Shown: positions 28,221 to 37,846, counted from the first letter of the stretch. The stretch is 64,000 nucleotides of DNA from Piscinibacter aquaticus (GCA_007994965.1 VOPW01000001.1:1798001-1862000); one strand, 5' to 3'. Numbers and translations: made by a program. The notes: generated by a model not told the origin, from the sequence alone.

Positions 28221-29686
28221 TTCTTCAGAGCGATTTCGTAGTCGTTGCCGCTGTAGAACTCGTTCTCCAGTCGGGTTGGGAGCTTCTTGACCACCGGTCA
28301 GCGCCACCGTCGCTGCGCGCTGCTTCGACAGCCTGCATGGCTCGAATCAGGTCTCGTGCTGTCGCGGTCGGCATAGCCGAGACGCGGATGGGGTGCTGAA
28401 AGACGCGCAAGTCCGCCCGGATGCGTTGGGCGACCTCTTCGTTCGGGATGGAGAAGGCCTCAGCCTCGGCGCGCGCGACGGCTGCGGCAAGGCGCTCCTC
28501 GCGAGATGGGCGAGGCCGTATGGACACCGTGACGGCCTTGCGTCGCTGCGTCGCTGTCTTCAACTTGAAGCTCGCAGGGTCCAAGAGACGGACTTCGGCC
28601 GGCGCCAAGAACTGGCCGACGTGCGTGAGGAGTCGGTCTTGTTCCTCCTCAGAGGATTCCGCCAGCTTCTGAATCATTGCCAAGTACGCGTGTCGCGTCT
28701 GGCCGGAGCGCAGCATCATGGACTGCAGTGCCAGCCCGTTGACCCGCTTCAGGTAGGTGTCCATCGCCCTGAGGAACGCAGGCTGCTTGGACTGACACGC
28801 GGCATCGACGATGTCCTCGATGCGATTGAGCAGCCAGTCATACACCGAGGCTCCGGTGTGCTCCTTCACCGCCCAATGGGCGACGTCGCGCAGCTGCTGC
28901 TCCATGCGCTTGAACTTGGACTCAGGTACGAGCCGCAGGCTTTCGAGCTTCTGGACGATGGCTTGGCGATTGGAAGTCGGGTTCTCGATGGTGAGCTGCT
29001 TCGAGTAGTCACGCCGGAAGCGCTCAAGGAACTCACCGAAGTCTGCCCATTGATTGCGCGCAGACGCCTCCTGCATTAGGTGGCGAACCAGCTCCTGGAA
29101 GTAGTCGATGCCGTCCGTCAGGTCCTCGATGACCTTCTCGGCGTACTCATAGGCATCGACGAGGTCGTGGGCGTCGCCACGCTCGGAAAGCGCGGCCTCC
29201 AAGGCGTTGCGGCAACCGCGCATGTTTCGCTGTCTGCTGCGGCTCGGTCGGTCCAAGGACCACAGCGCCTCGGCGAACAGCTTCCCAGGGCGGGAGAACC
29301 GGAAGGCCGTGACCAGGCCCGTACGGTCTGCGAACTGTTCCAGCCACCCGTCGGTGAGCAGCGCCCGGATGACCATGCTCACAAGGACGTGCGGGTCGTC
29401 TGCTTCGGGAGCGCTCAACTCGTCGTCTCCGCCCTCTTCCGCAGCGAAGCTCTGGTAGTCCCGAACGACAGGAAAGAGCAGCTCCCGCAGGGCTTCGCGG
29501 GTCAGGTTGTGGGCGTAGTCCGCCGTCGGCCCGTGCAGGCGGTCGAACAATGCACGCAGGCATGCGGCCACGAGCTCGCGCGGCACTGTTTAGCGGACGA
29601 AAGAATCGAAGGCGCTCTGCCTCGAAGAACACGGGTTGACCCTCGGAGCTTTTCGCCGTGTAGTCAACGTTTTCGACCTGGGTCAA
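28217..29686 (-). CDS. jetA: Wadjet kleisin-like subunit JetA, two frameshifts
   Basis: Starts at about 29686 with MTQVENVDYTAKSSEGQPVF and FEAERLRFFRPLN. An indel near 29590 leads to PRELVAACLRALFDRLHGPT and ADYAHNLTREALRELLFPVV. The central part carries the kleisin/MukF-like helices (IDYFQELVRHLMQEASARN; LERFRRDYSKQLTIENPTS). An indel near 28295 restores the C-terminus KKLPTRLENEFYSGNDYEIA. About 489 aa. It is the first gene of the long minus-strand run and starts 83 bp from the divergent WYL regulator, whose operator probably controls it. The subtype of Wadjet is not assigned. Confidence 0.75.
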
Positions 29687-29745
29687 CTTCGCGCTCCCTG
29701 CGGCTTTGCTTTTCGGTACCTGTCGTTTGAAGTATTATCGTCATA

Positions 29746-29756
29746 GCTAATTTAGC
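29746..29756. promoter_or_regulatory. Palindrome GCTAA-T-TTAGC in the jetA/WYL intergenic region
   Basis: A perfect 5-bp inverted repeat lies in an AT-rich stretch (about 29725-29768) between divergent starts at 29686 and 29770. On the minus strand GATAAT (about 29740-29735) is a -10 candidate for jetA. Regulators with WYL domains often bind such dyads; a role as operator for both directions is inferred. Confidence 0.35.
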
Positions 29757-29769
29757 ACGTAAGATAACA

Positions 29770-30614
29770 ATGTCCAAGCCGGCCCCCGCAACCCAACGCA
29801 ACAGCGCCTACGTGAGATGGAGGTGTTGCTGCGCTGGGAGGGCGAACTCGACAACGCCAGACTCCGCGAAGTGTTTGGTGTTCAGGCGGTGCAGGCCAGT
29901 AGGCTGCTGTCCGCGTTTGTGGCCGCCTACGGCCCCGCCATCACACGCGTCTCCCCGCATGCGCCCGTCACGCCGACAAAGCAGTTCCGACCTCGTCTTG
30001 CAGGCAACTCACCAGACGAGTACTTGCGGCTCGTTGACAGCGTCGGTCCGTTGGTTCGGACCTTCGCCGTTGAGGACCTCCGCTTGGACCTTTCACCCGT
30101 GTCCTCGACCCTGTTCGCGTTGGCAACGAAGGCCTGCCTAAAGCGTGTCGGCTTGCAGATTCGGTACAGGTCGCTGTCGGAGCCAGATGGTCGCGACCGT
30201 CTGGTCTACCCTCATTCGCTGATTAGAGCGGCACGACGCTGGCACGTTCGGGCGTGGTGCACACAGAGAGCGGCCTTCCGAGATTTCGCGCTAGGTCGCA
30301 TCAGCAAAGGGTCGATAGAAGGGTCTCCGAGCCCGGCCACCAAGGAAGCAGACCAGCACTGGAACGAGATGGCGAAGCTGGAGGTGGTAGCGCATCCCGC
30401 CCTTCCCACCGGCCAACTCCAGTTGTTGCAGGACGAGTACTTGGGCGGCGCGACAAGCCGCACTGTTGAAGTTCGCCGCTGTCTGGTGGGCTACACCGTT
30501 CAAGACCTACGTCTGGCCACGGATGCTCGCCGGCACATGCCTCCAGAGTTCCAGCTGCTTCTGAAGAACGCGGCTGACTTCAAGGACGACTTTGTCGTTC
30601 GCAGCGCCGCCTAG
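29770..30614 (+). CDS. WYL-domain transcriptional regulator of the defence operon, one frameshift
   Basis: ATG 29770 (MSKPAPATQR) and, after an indel near 29800, RLREMEVLLRWEGELDNARL, giving a winged helix (REVFGVQAVQASRLLSAFVA). The WYL core is VGLQIRYRSLSEPDGRDRLV with YPHSLIRAARRWHVRAWC and FRDFALGRISKG. A WCX-like C-terminal part ends near HMPPEFQLLLKNAADFKDDF. About 280 aa. This winged helix-WYL-WCX layout is that of BrxR/CapW-type repressors of defence islands. Divergent placement next to jetA suggests control of the Wadjet-Shango-YhaON run. Confidence 0.75.
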
Positions 30615-30870
30615 GGGCCTCCTGACCATCGCAGCCGCTTGACGAAGTATGCGAGCTCCGTGAGCTCGTGCACTTCTTCGCTGCTCGCGACGAGCACGAA
30701 CGCATCGGCATAGAAGCATGCAAAGTTGCTGCACGGCCTGACGCTGCTGGGAAAGCCCCCTGCTCTCGTACCCTTCTGCACGTACGGCGGCTCCTCGGAC
30801 CTGCCAACTCCCTAGCTGCGCGACCAACCTCAAAGCTGGTGCCGCGCCGAGACGGGTCGAGCGGTCGCCA
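30611..30870 (-). pseudogene. 3' fragment of an unidentified gene
   Basis: The minus strand encodes a plausible C-terminus, NFACFYADAFVLVASSEEVH then ELTELAYFVKRLRWSGGP, that stops at 30611-30613 against the end of the WYL gene. The upstream part toward 30870 is out of frame and not interpretable. It lies downstream of the kinase gene on the same strand and may be a further TerY-P-operon gene damaged by indels, or a relic. Confidence 0.3.
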
Positions 30871-30873
30871 GTT

Positions 30874-32814
30874 CTAAAGCAAACCCAGGTCGGCCTGCGC
30901 CTGGGCCACCTTTCGAGCGGCCGCCTCAAGCTGTGGGGTGAGGGTCACCAACTGACTAGCTGCACGTTGTCGGAACTGCTGAAGCTCGCCGGGACCAGCC
31001 ACCAAGGTTCGCTCAAGCGCAATGCGCTTGGCCGCGAACTTCGCGCGCACGGCATCCCGGTCGCTCTGGGAGACGGCCGCTGCAGGGTTGAACTGAAACT
31101 GCCGCTCGCAGCTGCGTCTCCAGTCAACGACGGCGCGCGTCAGGCTCTCACCGAACCCTCGAACCTGCATGACTTGGCTCCGGCTGACGTCTGCAGCGGT
31201 CTCAATGCCAAACGAGCGCAGCGCCGCCTTGCGGGCCGGACCAACGCCAGGGATATTCGCCCGGTCGATGAAGCAAGTGTTCAGGAACCTCTCCTTCTGC
31301 CGCTCCTGGGCGGTGGCATGCAATCGATTCAGCTCGTCTTGTTCGGCGCGAGGCAGGCCCTCGAGCTCGTCTTTCATCTTGGCCAACTCCGCGCGGCGCG
31401 CATGAAACCCCTCTGGTCCAGCTTCCTTCTTGGCGCGGGCTACCGGGCGGTCGTACTCCTGCTCGGCGGCGTCCGCGAAGCTCTTTCGGGCTGCACGTTC
31501 TTCGTTGCGCTTAGCGGAGCCGGCTCCTCCTGCCATCACCCATCCCGCCCATCCCACCAGCAAGCCAAGGACCCACCCGCCAGGGGCCGCGAAGGCGATG
31601 GCCACGGCGATGGCGACCGCTACTAGCCTGTAGAACGTCACCGCGCCTTCCCCAGGAATGCCGGCCGGCAGCGGCTTCGCCGTCACAGTGAAGCTGCCCG
31701 GAGTGGGAAGATTGAGGGTCGCCGGCGGTGGCACGGCTTGAATCAGCCCCCAGACCTGAGTCAGGACAAAACCAGACGAGGTCGGCGTGAAGGTGGCACC
31801 GAGGTCGACGAAGTAGACGACGCCCTGCTTCTCCAGCGCGCACCAAGGACAGGTGCCCAAATGGTCCGGATAGACGTGCATCGCCGACGAACTGCACTTC
31901 TTGAGTCTGCTGCGGACGCTATCGAGGGCAGCCACCCACTGATGTGCCGAGGGTCGAGCCCCTGAGGCTCCTTTCTCGGTGAACGCGAGATGGAACATCG
32001 ACTCCATCGCATCCGGGAGCATAGACACGGGGATGGAGCGCGGCGGCGGACTGAATCCGCGCGACTGGTTGTCCCGGGCATAGGCATACCGGAAGTGCTT
32101 GATGTCGGTCTCAAGCGCATCTCCGACGCCGTTGCGAAGCGGCACGCCGGAGTATGGATGGCGGCCACCAAACAGGACGTGGAATATCAGCAGAGCCAGT
32201 CCGAAGTTGTCGTGATTCGTCGTTCGGATGAAGCCGTCGAAGGACGACAGAGACTGCAGCTCTGGGGGCGTGAAGTGCGAGACGCCGACCTCGCACAGGT
32301 GTATCGTGCCGCGTGCGTTCACCTGGAACGAGTCGCTGTCGATGAGCACTACCTTGCTGTCGCGCCCGACCATGAAGCTGTTCTGGTTCACGTCGCCAAT
32401 GACGTGACCATGACTATGGATAGTCTCAAAAGACGCGGCGACGTTCCGCGCCACGTATAGCAGGAAGTCCCAGGCCGCCTTCGGATAGTCCTGCCGGCGG
32501 TGTGCCGGGCTGTAGACCATGTGAATGGGGTCCTTGTTGGACACCTTGGGCATCAGAAACCCGATGACTGGACCACCACGGCTGGGGTGTAGCGTCTCCT
32601 GTGGCCAAGCGACGTAGTTGAGGAGCTGGGAGTCGGCGGTCGACGCCATGAAACTGAGCTTGGCCTGCTTCTTCCCGTCTGGCGCCTTGTGATACAGCTT
32701 GGCAACTTGGTTGGAGAGGGCAGGAGCGTCGAAGACCGAACCTTCGCCACCTTTGCCAAGTTCGCGTCCGATTTCCACTGCGGTACCGCGTGACGTGTAC
32801 AGCGTTCTCGGCAT
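30874..32814 (-). CDS. Ser/Thr kinase of the TerY-P triad with C-terminal helix-hairpin-helix
   Basis: The start at ATG 32814 (MPRTLYTSRGTAVEIGRELG) is chosen because the longer frame overlaps the PP2C gene. Glycine loop RELGKGGEGSVFDA; catalytic loop HSHGHVIGDVNQNSFMV with DSDSF in place of DFG (VVLIDSDSFQV). Residues about 340-360 carry a CPWC zinc motif, followed by two hydrophobic helices (FYRLVAVAIAVAIAFAAPGG). A coiled segment and an HhH motif (RANIPGVGPARKAALRSFGI) follow. This is the YegI-like architecture: kinase with DNA-binding HhH, next to PP2C and vWA. Probably modifies a target by reversible phosphorylation. Intact frame, 646 aa. Confidence 0.8.
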   Translation of the reverse strand: MPRTLYTSRGTAVEIGRELGKGGEGSVFDAPALSNQVAKLYHKAPDGKKQAKLSFMASTADSQLLNYVAWPQETLHPSRGGPVIGFLMPKVSNKDPIHMVYSPAHRRQDYPKAAWDFLLYVARNVAASFETIHSHGHVIGDVNQNSFMVGRDSKVVLIDSDSFQVNARGTIHLCEVGVSHFTPPELQSLSSFDGFIRTTNHDNFGLALLIFHVLFGGRHPYSGVPLRNGVGDALETDIKHFRYAYARDNQSRGFSPPPRSIPVSMLPDAMESMFHLAFTEKGASGARPSAHQWVAALDSVRSRLKKCSSSAMHVYPDHLGTCPWCALEKQGVVYFVDLGATFTPTSSGFVLTQVWGLIQAVPPPATLNLPTPGSFTVTAKPLPAGIPGEGAVTFYRLVAVAIAVAIAFAAPGGWVLGLLVGWAGWVMAGGAGSAKRNEERAARKSFADAAEQEYDRPVARAKKEAGPEGFHARRAELAKMKDELEGLPRAEQDELNRLHATAQERQKERFLNTCFIDRANIPGVGPARKAALRSFGIETAADVSRSQVMQVRGFGESLTRAVVDWRRSCERQFQFNPAAAVSQSDRDAVRAKFAAKRIALERTLVAGPGELQQFRQRAASQLVTLTPQLEAAARKVAQAQADLGLL

Positions 32815-32821
32815 ATCCGGT

Positions 32822-33583
32822 TCAAGCCCTCCAGAGGGCCAACGCGAGTGTCTTGTCGTCGTCGGTACGCTCGTTGACCGGCTGACTGCCAAGGAACTTG
32901 ACCAAGAGTCCCTGCAGTTGGTCTTCCTGCTCCGCGGTGGCCTTCGCCATCCCGTTGAAGAAGGGCGAGAAGAACGGCTCGTGCGGCGTATTGGTCGCCA
33001 TGTTCAGCGCGAGTCGCTGGACGCCGTCAGTGAAAGCTGCAACCTTGAGCGCGCGGTCGGGATAAGACTTCGTAGCCAGCACGGTCACCGCGTCCTCGTC
33101 GGTGACGAAGTGAGTCATGTTGGCGTACTCGCCAGACATTGGTACCACGGCGACTTCAAGCCCGGCTCCGGTGTCGACGACAACGCCACCATCGCCCACC
33201 TGCAGTACCAGCGTGCCGGTCGACGTAGACAGAACACCCAGCAACGTGCAGGCAAAGTCTCTTGCTTTGAGCCTTTCAATCTCTGCGGCAGCGTAGATTC
33301 GCTCTCGAACGGCGAGAACGATGTCGGTGGCAAGGGTGTCTCCGAGCCCGAACTCACCTTGCTTGACCTTCTTCGCGATGAGTGATGCGGCGGCCTCGAT
33401 AGCCAGCTCCGCGCCCTCGCCTCCTTTGGCAGCACTGCCCGCTCCATCCGCCACGAAGAGCGATAGAAGCGGCTGTCCGTCAGCCAACTGGTCGACCTGG
33501 GCCCAGCAGCTGTCTTGGCAAGGCGTTCCGGCATGCGCGTGGGAGGTGCCTACCTCGGAGGCGTAGACAAGTCGCCAAGTCAC
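32822..33583 (-). CDS. PP2C-type Ser/Thr phosphatase of the TerY-P triad
   Basis: 253 aa, intact. Motifs: [17 protein letters not shown] (metal-binding DG), [30 protein letters not shown] and [13 protein letters not shown] (terminal DD). The N-terminus [20 protein letters not shown] and CQDSC is typical of PP2C linked to TerY-P (YegK-like). Its start overlaps the end of the vWA gene by 4 bases, and the kinase begins 7 bases after its stop. It likely counteracts the kinase. Confidence 0.82.
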   Translation of the reverse strand: MTWRLVYASEVGTSHAHAGTPCQDSCWAQVDQLADGQPLLSLFVADGAGSAAKGGEGAELAIEAAASLIAKKVKQGEFGLGDTLATDIVLAVRERIYAAAEIERLKARDFACTLLGVLSTSTGTLVLQVGDGGVVVDTGAGLEVAVVPMSGEYANMTHFVTDEDAVTVLATKSYPDRALKVAAFTDGVQRLALNMATNTPHEPFFSPFFNGMAKATAEQEDQLQGLLVKFLGSQPVNERTDDDKTLALALWRA

Positions 33584-34236
33584 ACCGAAGCCCAGCCCTT
33601 CGGAGCCTCAAGAGGAACTTCGGTACCTGGGGTCGAGCGCGACACCGAGCGCAGAGAGCTCGAGAGCCTGAAGAGCTCGCGGAACTTCAGACCCTGCAGG
33701 GATAGCGGCTCGCGCGTGCTGATTTTCCGCAGGGTATCCATGTCAGCGCCCTGAACGCCAATGGCGAAGAATGCGAACTTCTTCGAAGCTTCGCCTTCGC
33801 GGATGGCTTCCGCAGCCGTCGTCCAAGCGTCGGTCGGCTTGCCATCTGTGATGAGGAACACCCAGGGGCGGTAGTAGGAGACGCCATTGGCGCGGTAGTC
33901 GCGCTTGCGGTCTTCCACCATGGCGAGGGCCTGCAGAATTGCGGCCCCAGTCGGGGTGTCACCTTGGCACTGCAGTGTCGATGGGTAGAACGTAGACGCG
34001 CTCGTGAAGGGAATTTCTACCTTGACTGGACCGAACGTCACGATTCCAACCTCGACACGCTTCATCGCTAAGGCGTCCGCAGAAAGTTCGTCGCGGAACG
34101 TGGCGAGACCAGCGTTCAGCTCGTCCATTGGGCGCCCATTCATCGAACCTGAGACATCAAGGAGCAGGACGCACGGGCAGCGCGGCTCCGGATTGCTGGC
34201 GAAGTCGTTGGTCTCGAAGGAAATCTGTTCGCTCAC
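33580..34236 (-). CDS. vWA-domain protein of the TerY-P triad (TerY/YegL-like)
   Basis: 218 aa, intact. MIDAS motif [19 protein letters not shown] (DxSxS), the conserved Thr in [13 protein letters not shown], and the Asp in [32 protein letters not shown] and [20 protein letters not shown] complete the TerY-type domain. First gene of a vWA-PP2C-kinase operon (stop/start overlaps), known as the TerY-P triad in Ter/stress gene neighbourhoods and as yegLKI in enterobacteria. It probably serves as adaptor or substrate recogniser. Confidence 0.85.
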   Translation of the reverse strand: MSEQISFETNDFASNPEPRCPCVLLLDVSGSMNGRPMDELNAGLATFRDELSADALAMKRVEVGIVTFGPVKVEIPFTSASTFYPSTLQCQGDTPTGAAILQALAMVEDRKRDYRANGVSYYRPWVFLITDGKPTDAWTTAAEAIREGEASKKFAFFAIGVQGADMDTLRKISTREPLSLQGLKFRELFRLSSSLRSVSRSTPGTEVPLEAPKGWASV

Positions 34237-34340
34237 GGACTCTCCCTAGTAAGTACGGGGTGTTGCTGAAAGTTTATCGGTGCAGCTCACTGCAAAGATG
34301 CTGCACTGTCTAGCAGTGACTTGAGAGCGGTTCTACTCCT

Positions 34341-34883
34341 CTACATGGGTGTCGTCCGCTTGCCTCGCCGGTAGTCCCACGGTGGAGTGGGCGATGGGTC
34401 ACGCCAGAGCCCGATGCGATGCTGTTTCGCATCGGTCTGCGCCTCGGCGTATAGCTGGCGGTCCAGGGGCCGCTGCTCCTTGGCGTAGTTGGCGAAGTGC
34501 CAAGCTAATCCTGACGAAATCTGGGCGAGGTTGATATCTCTGCCCTCGACGAGCACCTTACCGACCAACCGGCCGTAGCGGTCTCGTTTGTGCCACTCGA
34601 CGGCGACTTGCCGACGGTACGCTATGGCGGACAACCCTTCCTTGGAGCGGTGCCCGAAGGGCTGCCCCTTTTCAGGAGCGTCGATACCCGAGAGTCGAAT
34701 CCTGTGCTGGACCTGCTCCGCATCCAGAACGGTCAAGGTGTCGCCGTCTTGAATACCGACAACCACGCCCACTAGGGTGCTTGCGAACGACGGGCCTGCG
34801 GCGACAAGAAAGAGCGCCGCGCAGATGCTTCGCGCCGCGGCACCGAACCCGTTCCAGCGACGACAAACGGTTGCGCTAGTCAT
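34341..34883 (-). CDS. Secreted SNase-type nuclease (copy 2)
   Basis: 180 aa, intact. Signal peptide-like N-terminus (AAARSICAALFLVAAGPSFA). SNase motifs [31 protein letters not shown] and [18 protein letters not shown] carry the expected Arg, Glu and Arg of the active site. The C-terminal helix is YAEAQTDAKQHRIGLWRD. It is the closest match in the window to copy 1 (10431-10971) and faces it across the Wadjet-Shango region. The small basic-protein gene ends 3 bases upstream, so they are co-transcribed. Periplasmic or extracellular DNA/RNA degradation is likely. Confidence 0.85.
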   Translation of the reverse strand: MTSATVCRRWNGFGAAARSICAALFLVAAGPSFASTLVGVVVGIQDGDTLTVLDAEQVQHRIRLSGIDAPEKGQPFGHRSKEGLSAIAYRRQVAVEWHKRDRYGRLVGKVLVEGRDINLAQISSGLAWHFANYAKEQRPLDRQLYAEAQTDAKQHRIGLWRDPSPTPPWDYRRGKRTTPM

Positions 34884-34886
34884 CTC

Positions 34887-35096
34887 TCAGCGGCCTCCGA
34901 ACAGCTTCTTGAGAATGTCCCAAACACTGAAGGTGGTACGTGAATACACCCGGTTGTATGCGGCCCGTTTTGGGTTGGTCAGCCAACCCCAGCCCCGAGG
35001 CGCTTTGAAGCCCAGGCTGTGGCGGACAAACCTCGCCGAAGAAGTGCGTGCGGCAATCACCTTCTTCAGCGATGGCTTGCGCATTCCGAACTTCAT
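34887..35096 (-). CDS. Small basic protein (69 aa) of a conserved uncharacterised family
   Basis: MKFGMRKPSLKKVIAARTSS, with GWGWLTNPKRAAYNRVYSRT and TTFSVWDILKKLFGG. The Lys/Arg-rich start and the NPKxAAYNxxYxRTT motif recur in small uncharacterised bacterial proteins I have seen before. It is probably nucleic-acid- or membrane-associated. Followed at 3 bases by the SNase gene, which suggests a functional pair. Confidence 0.6.
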   Translation of the reverse strand: MKFGMRKPSLKKVIAARTSSARFVRHSLGFKAPRGWGWLTNPKRAAYNRVYSRTTFSVWDILKKLFGGR

Positions 35097-35232
35097 TGCG
35101 GCCTCCTTCTGATTTGTTCTTGCCTTCTACCAACTACTGCGGAGCAACCTCACCACGGATGATGCCAAATGCTGAGATGCGGAGCAGTTCGACCTTGTTC
35201 GCCAATGCTCCGTATGAGCCTTGGAGGAGGCG

Positions 35233-36312
35233 CTAGCCCACCGTAGCTTTGGAATGAGATTCGAGGCATTCGATGTACGAATCGTCGATTGCTTCAAAGG
35301 AGTTTGGCGCGAGCCATGCGGCACCCCCAGCCGCGAGCGCACTCGAATACCCCCAAGACGCCACTCGTCGACATACTGCGGCGTCGCCAACCAGCCCGGC
35401 CTGAGCTCCAAGCTCTGCAATGTCGTCTGCACGGAAACTGAGCCGAGCCAGCCACCTCTCAAGGTGCTGCTTTCCCGCCAACGTGTCGGACTTGCTACGG
35501 TTGCAGCTGGGGTGGGCGAGCACAAAGTTATGCGCAAGGTCGCGCGGGTACTGAGAGAAGGGAATGAAGTGGTCAACGTTGGCTGAGGTCAGACTCCCTC
35601 TGCAATAGAAGCAGTGCGCACCGTCAAGACGTCGCAATCCTTCAGCCATCGTCGAAAGTGACTGCCTCGAAGTCGAGAACAAGAACTCTTCGAGGTCATC
35701 GGCTTCGCCAAGCATGCTGTGGTTGCGGCGATTGCCCTTGACATGCGCCAACCAGTGCGCACGTGCGAGTTGCTGAATGAGTGGCTGGAAGCGACGCAGG
35801 CAGTACATGACCCCGGGCTTCAGGCGCACCCTTCCCGGCGCAGGACGGTCATACAAGAACTCGTCGGTGGCTCCCCGAAGTTCTGGAGGTGGGTCAGCGG
35901 CAGGGCGGACACAGTGTGCGTCACTTTACTGAGGAGGGCTGGGTATGAGGAATGCCGGGCTGCGACTTGTGGAGAAGTAGCAGAAACCCGTGCTCGAAAC
36001 TCCCCGATAGCCGAGATGACCGCAGCTTGTGGCCCGTTGTTCTGCACCAGCACACGGCTCCGAACCTACCCGTCCCTGACCGTAGGGAGTGACGTGCCTC
36101 CAGTAGAGGTCAAGGAATCGTTCTCCCAACTGCCTTGTCAGAAGCACGAGCTCGGAGCCATCGTCCCGTCCAAGCTCTACGGCAAGGTCAGCCAGCGCAA
36201 TGAGCAGTGCGAACTTGTACGTGGCCGTGAAATCCCCCTCTGCAAACAAGCGTTGCAGCTTGGCGAGGAAAGCCAGCTGCGCATCAGCTGACGGAGGCGA
36301 AGTCGCCGTCAC
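35233..36312 (-). CDS. HNH endonuclease, two frameshifts
   Basis: ATG 36312 (MTATSPPSADAQLAFLAKLQ) overlaps the HIT gene stop. The N-terminal helical domain is FTATYKFALLIALADLAVEL. Indels near 36060 and 35860 connect to LVQNNGPQAAVISAIGEFRA and then LYDRPAPGRVRLKPGVMYCL. The HNH site is AHCFYCRGSL, NVDHFIPFSQYPRDLAHNF and HPSCNRSKSDTL (Zn Cys pair, catalytic His, Asn). About 359 aa. A DNA-cutting role in the 34-41 kb operon is likely. Confidence 0.75.
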
Positions 36313-36707
36313 GATTCACTCTTGGTCCAGTAGTCCGCCTTCTCCGGAATCACCCAGCGCACGCCACCGCGCGGGTCTACACGGTCTCCCCTGTACCGAG
36401 GAATCAGGTGGATATGGAGGTGGAGGACCGTTTGACCGGCAGCGACGCCGTCGTTGATGCCAATGTTGAATGCATCCGGTGCGTGCTTGCGTGTCACCTC
36501 GTCCCTCGCCCTGTCCAGCAAAGAAAGAAGTCCAAGTCGCTCCGCTTCCGTGGCGTCGAAGAAGGAGGCAACGTGCCTCTTGGGGATGACAAGGCTGTGC
36601 CCGGCGGATACCGGGAAGCCGTCGAGTATCCAAACCGCGTGGTCATTCTCGGCGCAGACGCGCTCACGAGGAAGCGTGCAGAAGACGCACTGGCTCTTCG
36701 TGCTCAT
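36309..36707 (-). CDS. HIT-family nucleotide hydrolase/transferase
   Basis: 132 aa, intact. The histidine triad HLHIHLIPRYRGD is complete. CVFCTLPRERV near the N-terminus is a CxxC zinc site, and AGHSLVIPKRHVASFF is the usual HIT strand. Acts on nucleoside mono- or dinucleotide phosphates. Overlaps both neighbours by 4 bases. In this operon it may remove nucleotide by-products or signals together with the MazG protein. Confidence 0.85.
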   Translation of the reverse strand: MSTKSQCVFCTLPRERVCAENDHAVWILDGFPVSAGHSLVIPKRHVASFFDATEAERLGLLSLLDRARDEVTRKHAPDAFNIGINDGVAAGQTVLHLHIHLIPRYRGDRVDPRGGVRWVIPEKADYWTKSES

Positions 36708-37846
36708 GCGACAACCTTACGAAACCGGGCGCGATAGTCAATCGGCTCAAGATTGAGCTGCCGGGAAACATCACCGCGCAGCATGTACAGGGCTGGCGAT
36801 TGTCGAAACTGGAAAACTCGGTAGAGGAAGAACGCCTCGCCGGCCTCCTTCGAGAACTCGAGCTCGTTGCGGCTGATGATGAAGGATGAGGCGTGCGTTC
36901 CGTTGGTCGTTTTGACCTCGATGTACCGGGGCTGGCTAGGTGCGTCATAGGACAGGATGTCGTAGCCGGCCCCATCTCCTAGCCGGTCGGACACCCACTC
37001 AAGGCGTTCAAACAGTTCGCCCATGCGAGCATCGACCAGCCGCTTGTGCTCGAAGTCGATGACCCACTCCTCGCCGGCGCGCCCGAGCTTCCTGTTGACC
37101 TCGTCACGGCTGGCGAAATCCACATTTCTCGGCAGGCGTACGCGCGGTCCGGCGAGTTCGACGGCTGCGACCGTCTCAATCGGCGGCGGGTCTACGACCA
37201 CGGCGCGGTAGGTCCTCTCGGCAGGAGGCTTGACCTCTTCCAACGAATCGACCAGTCTGCCGACAAGCTCCGCGTTGCCGAGGACGAACGACTGCACGGC
37301 CTTACGTAGAAGTAGCTGTGCATTGCTTCGAGGCTTGTACCCCGAGATGTAGGGTAGCCCCAATCCAAGCAGCACAGCACTGATGTTCTGGTGCTTAAGT
37401 TCGACGGACGCCTTGCTTCGGCCTCGAAGACTCTGTCGCAGTGCCGCATTGAAATCGGTCTTCTTGTAGGTCTCCTGGTTCGCCTCGAGGCGAAGCATCT
37501 CGAAGTACGCCGCGACGGTCGCCTCGACCTCCTCGGCAGACCAGTCCTCGCCGATGCGCACGACCTCGAAGCCCAGACTCTGAAGCTTCGGGACGACCGT
37601 GGCTTCACCACCAGAGAAGTCTTCAGCCTTCAGTGGACCATCCTGAGGAAACTGGTGGCCGTACGCTGCTCCGACGATAGCCTTGGAGTCACAGAGTTCA
37701 CCGGTCCTCGGGTCTCGCACCAAAAAATCTCGCGACTTGCCGAAGCCGTAGCGCTCAAGGAACGCCGTTCGCCCGGTCGCCACGAACTCGTCCAGTGCCG
37801 CTTGCACCGCTGCCGGACTTTGGAGGTGGGACAGACTCTTAGCCAA
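36704..37846 (-). CDS. ScoMcrA-head / DUF3883 putative restriction protein
   Basis: 380 aa, intact. The N-terminal ~100 residues (LQSPAAVQAALDEFVATGRT, then GFGKSRDFLVRDPRTGEL, CDSKAIVGAAYGHQFP) match the N-terminal head domain seen in ScoMcrA-like modification-dependent restriction enzymes. The C-terminal DUF3883 domain has GRAGEEWVIDFEH, GYDILSYD and RYIEVKTTNGTHASSF, a PD-(D/E)XK-like Asp...Glu-x-Lys site. It may sense altered DNA and cut it. The degenerate copy at about 4700 matches its first 20 or so residues. Confidence 0.75.
   Translation of the reverse strand: MAKSLSHLQSPAAVQAALDEFVATGRTAFLERYGFGKSRDFLVRDPRTGELCDSKAIVGAAYGHQFPQDGPLKAEDFSGGEATVVPKLQSLGFEVVRIGEDWSAEEVEATVAAYFEMLRLEANQETYKKTDFNAALRQSLRGRSKASVELKHQNISAVLLGLGLPYISGYKPRSNAQLLLRKAVQSFVLGNAELVGRLVDSLEEVKPPAERTYRAVVVDPPPIETVAAVELAGPRVRLPRNVDFASRDEVNRKLGRAGEEWVIDFEHKRLVDARMGELFERLEWVSDRLGDGAGYDILSYDAPSQPRYIEVKTTNGTHASSFIISRNELEFSKEAGEAFFLYRVFQFRQSPALYMLRGDVSRQLNLEPIDYRARFRKVVA

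Noticed and set aside
30507..30929. 140-codon minus-strand frame after the kinase gene
   Set aside because: Arg-rich shadow; only the alternative frame with the 37-residue C-terminus (ending 30611) looks protein-like, reported as a fragment.
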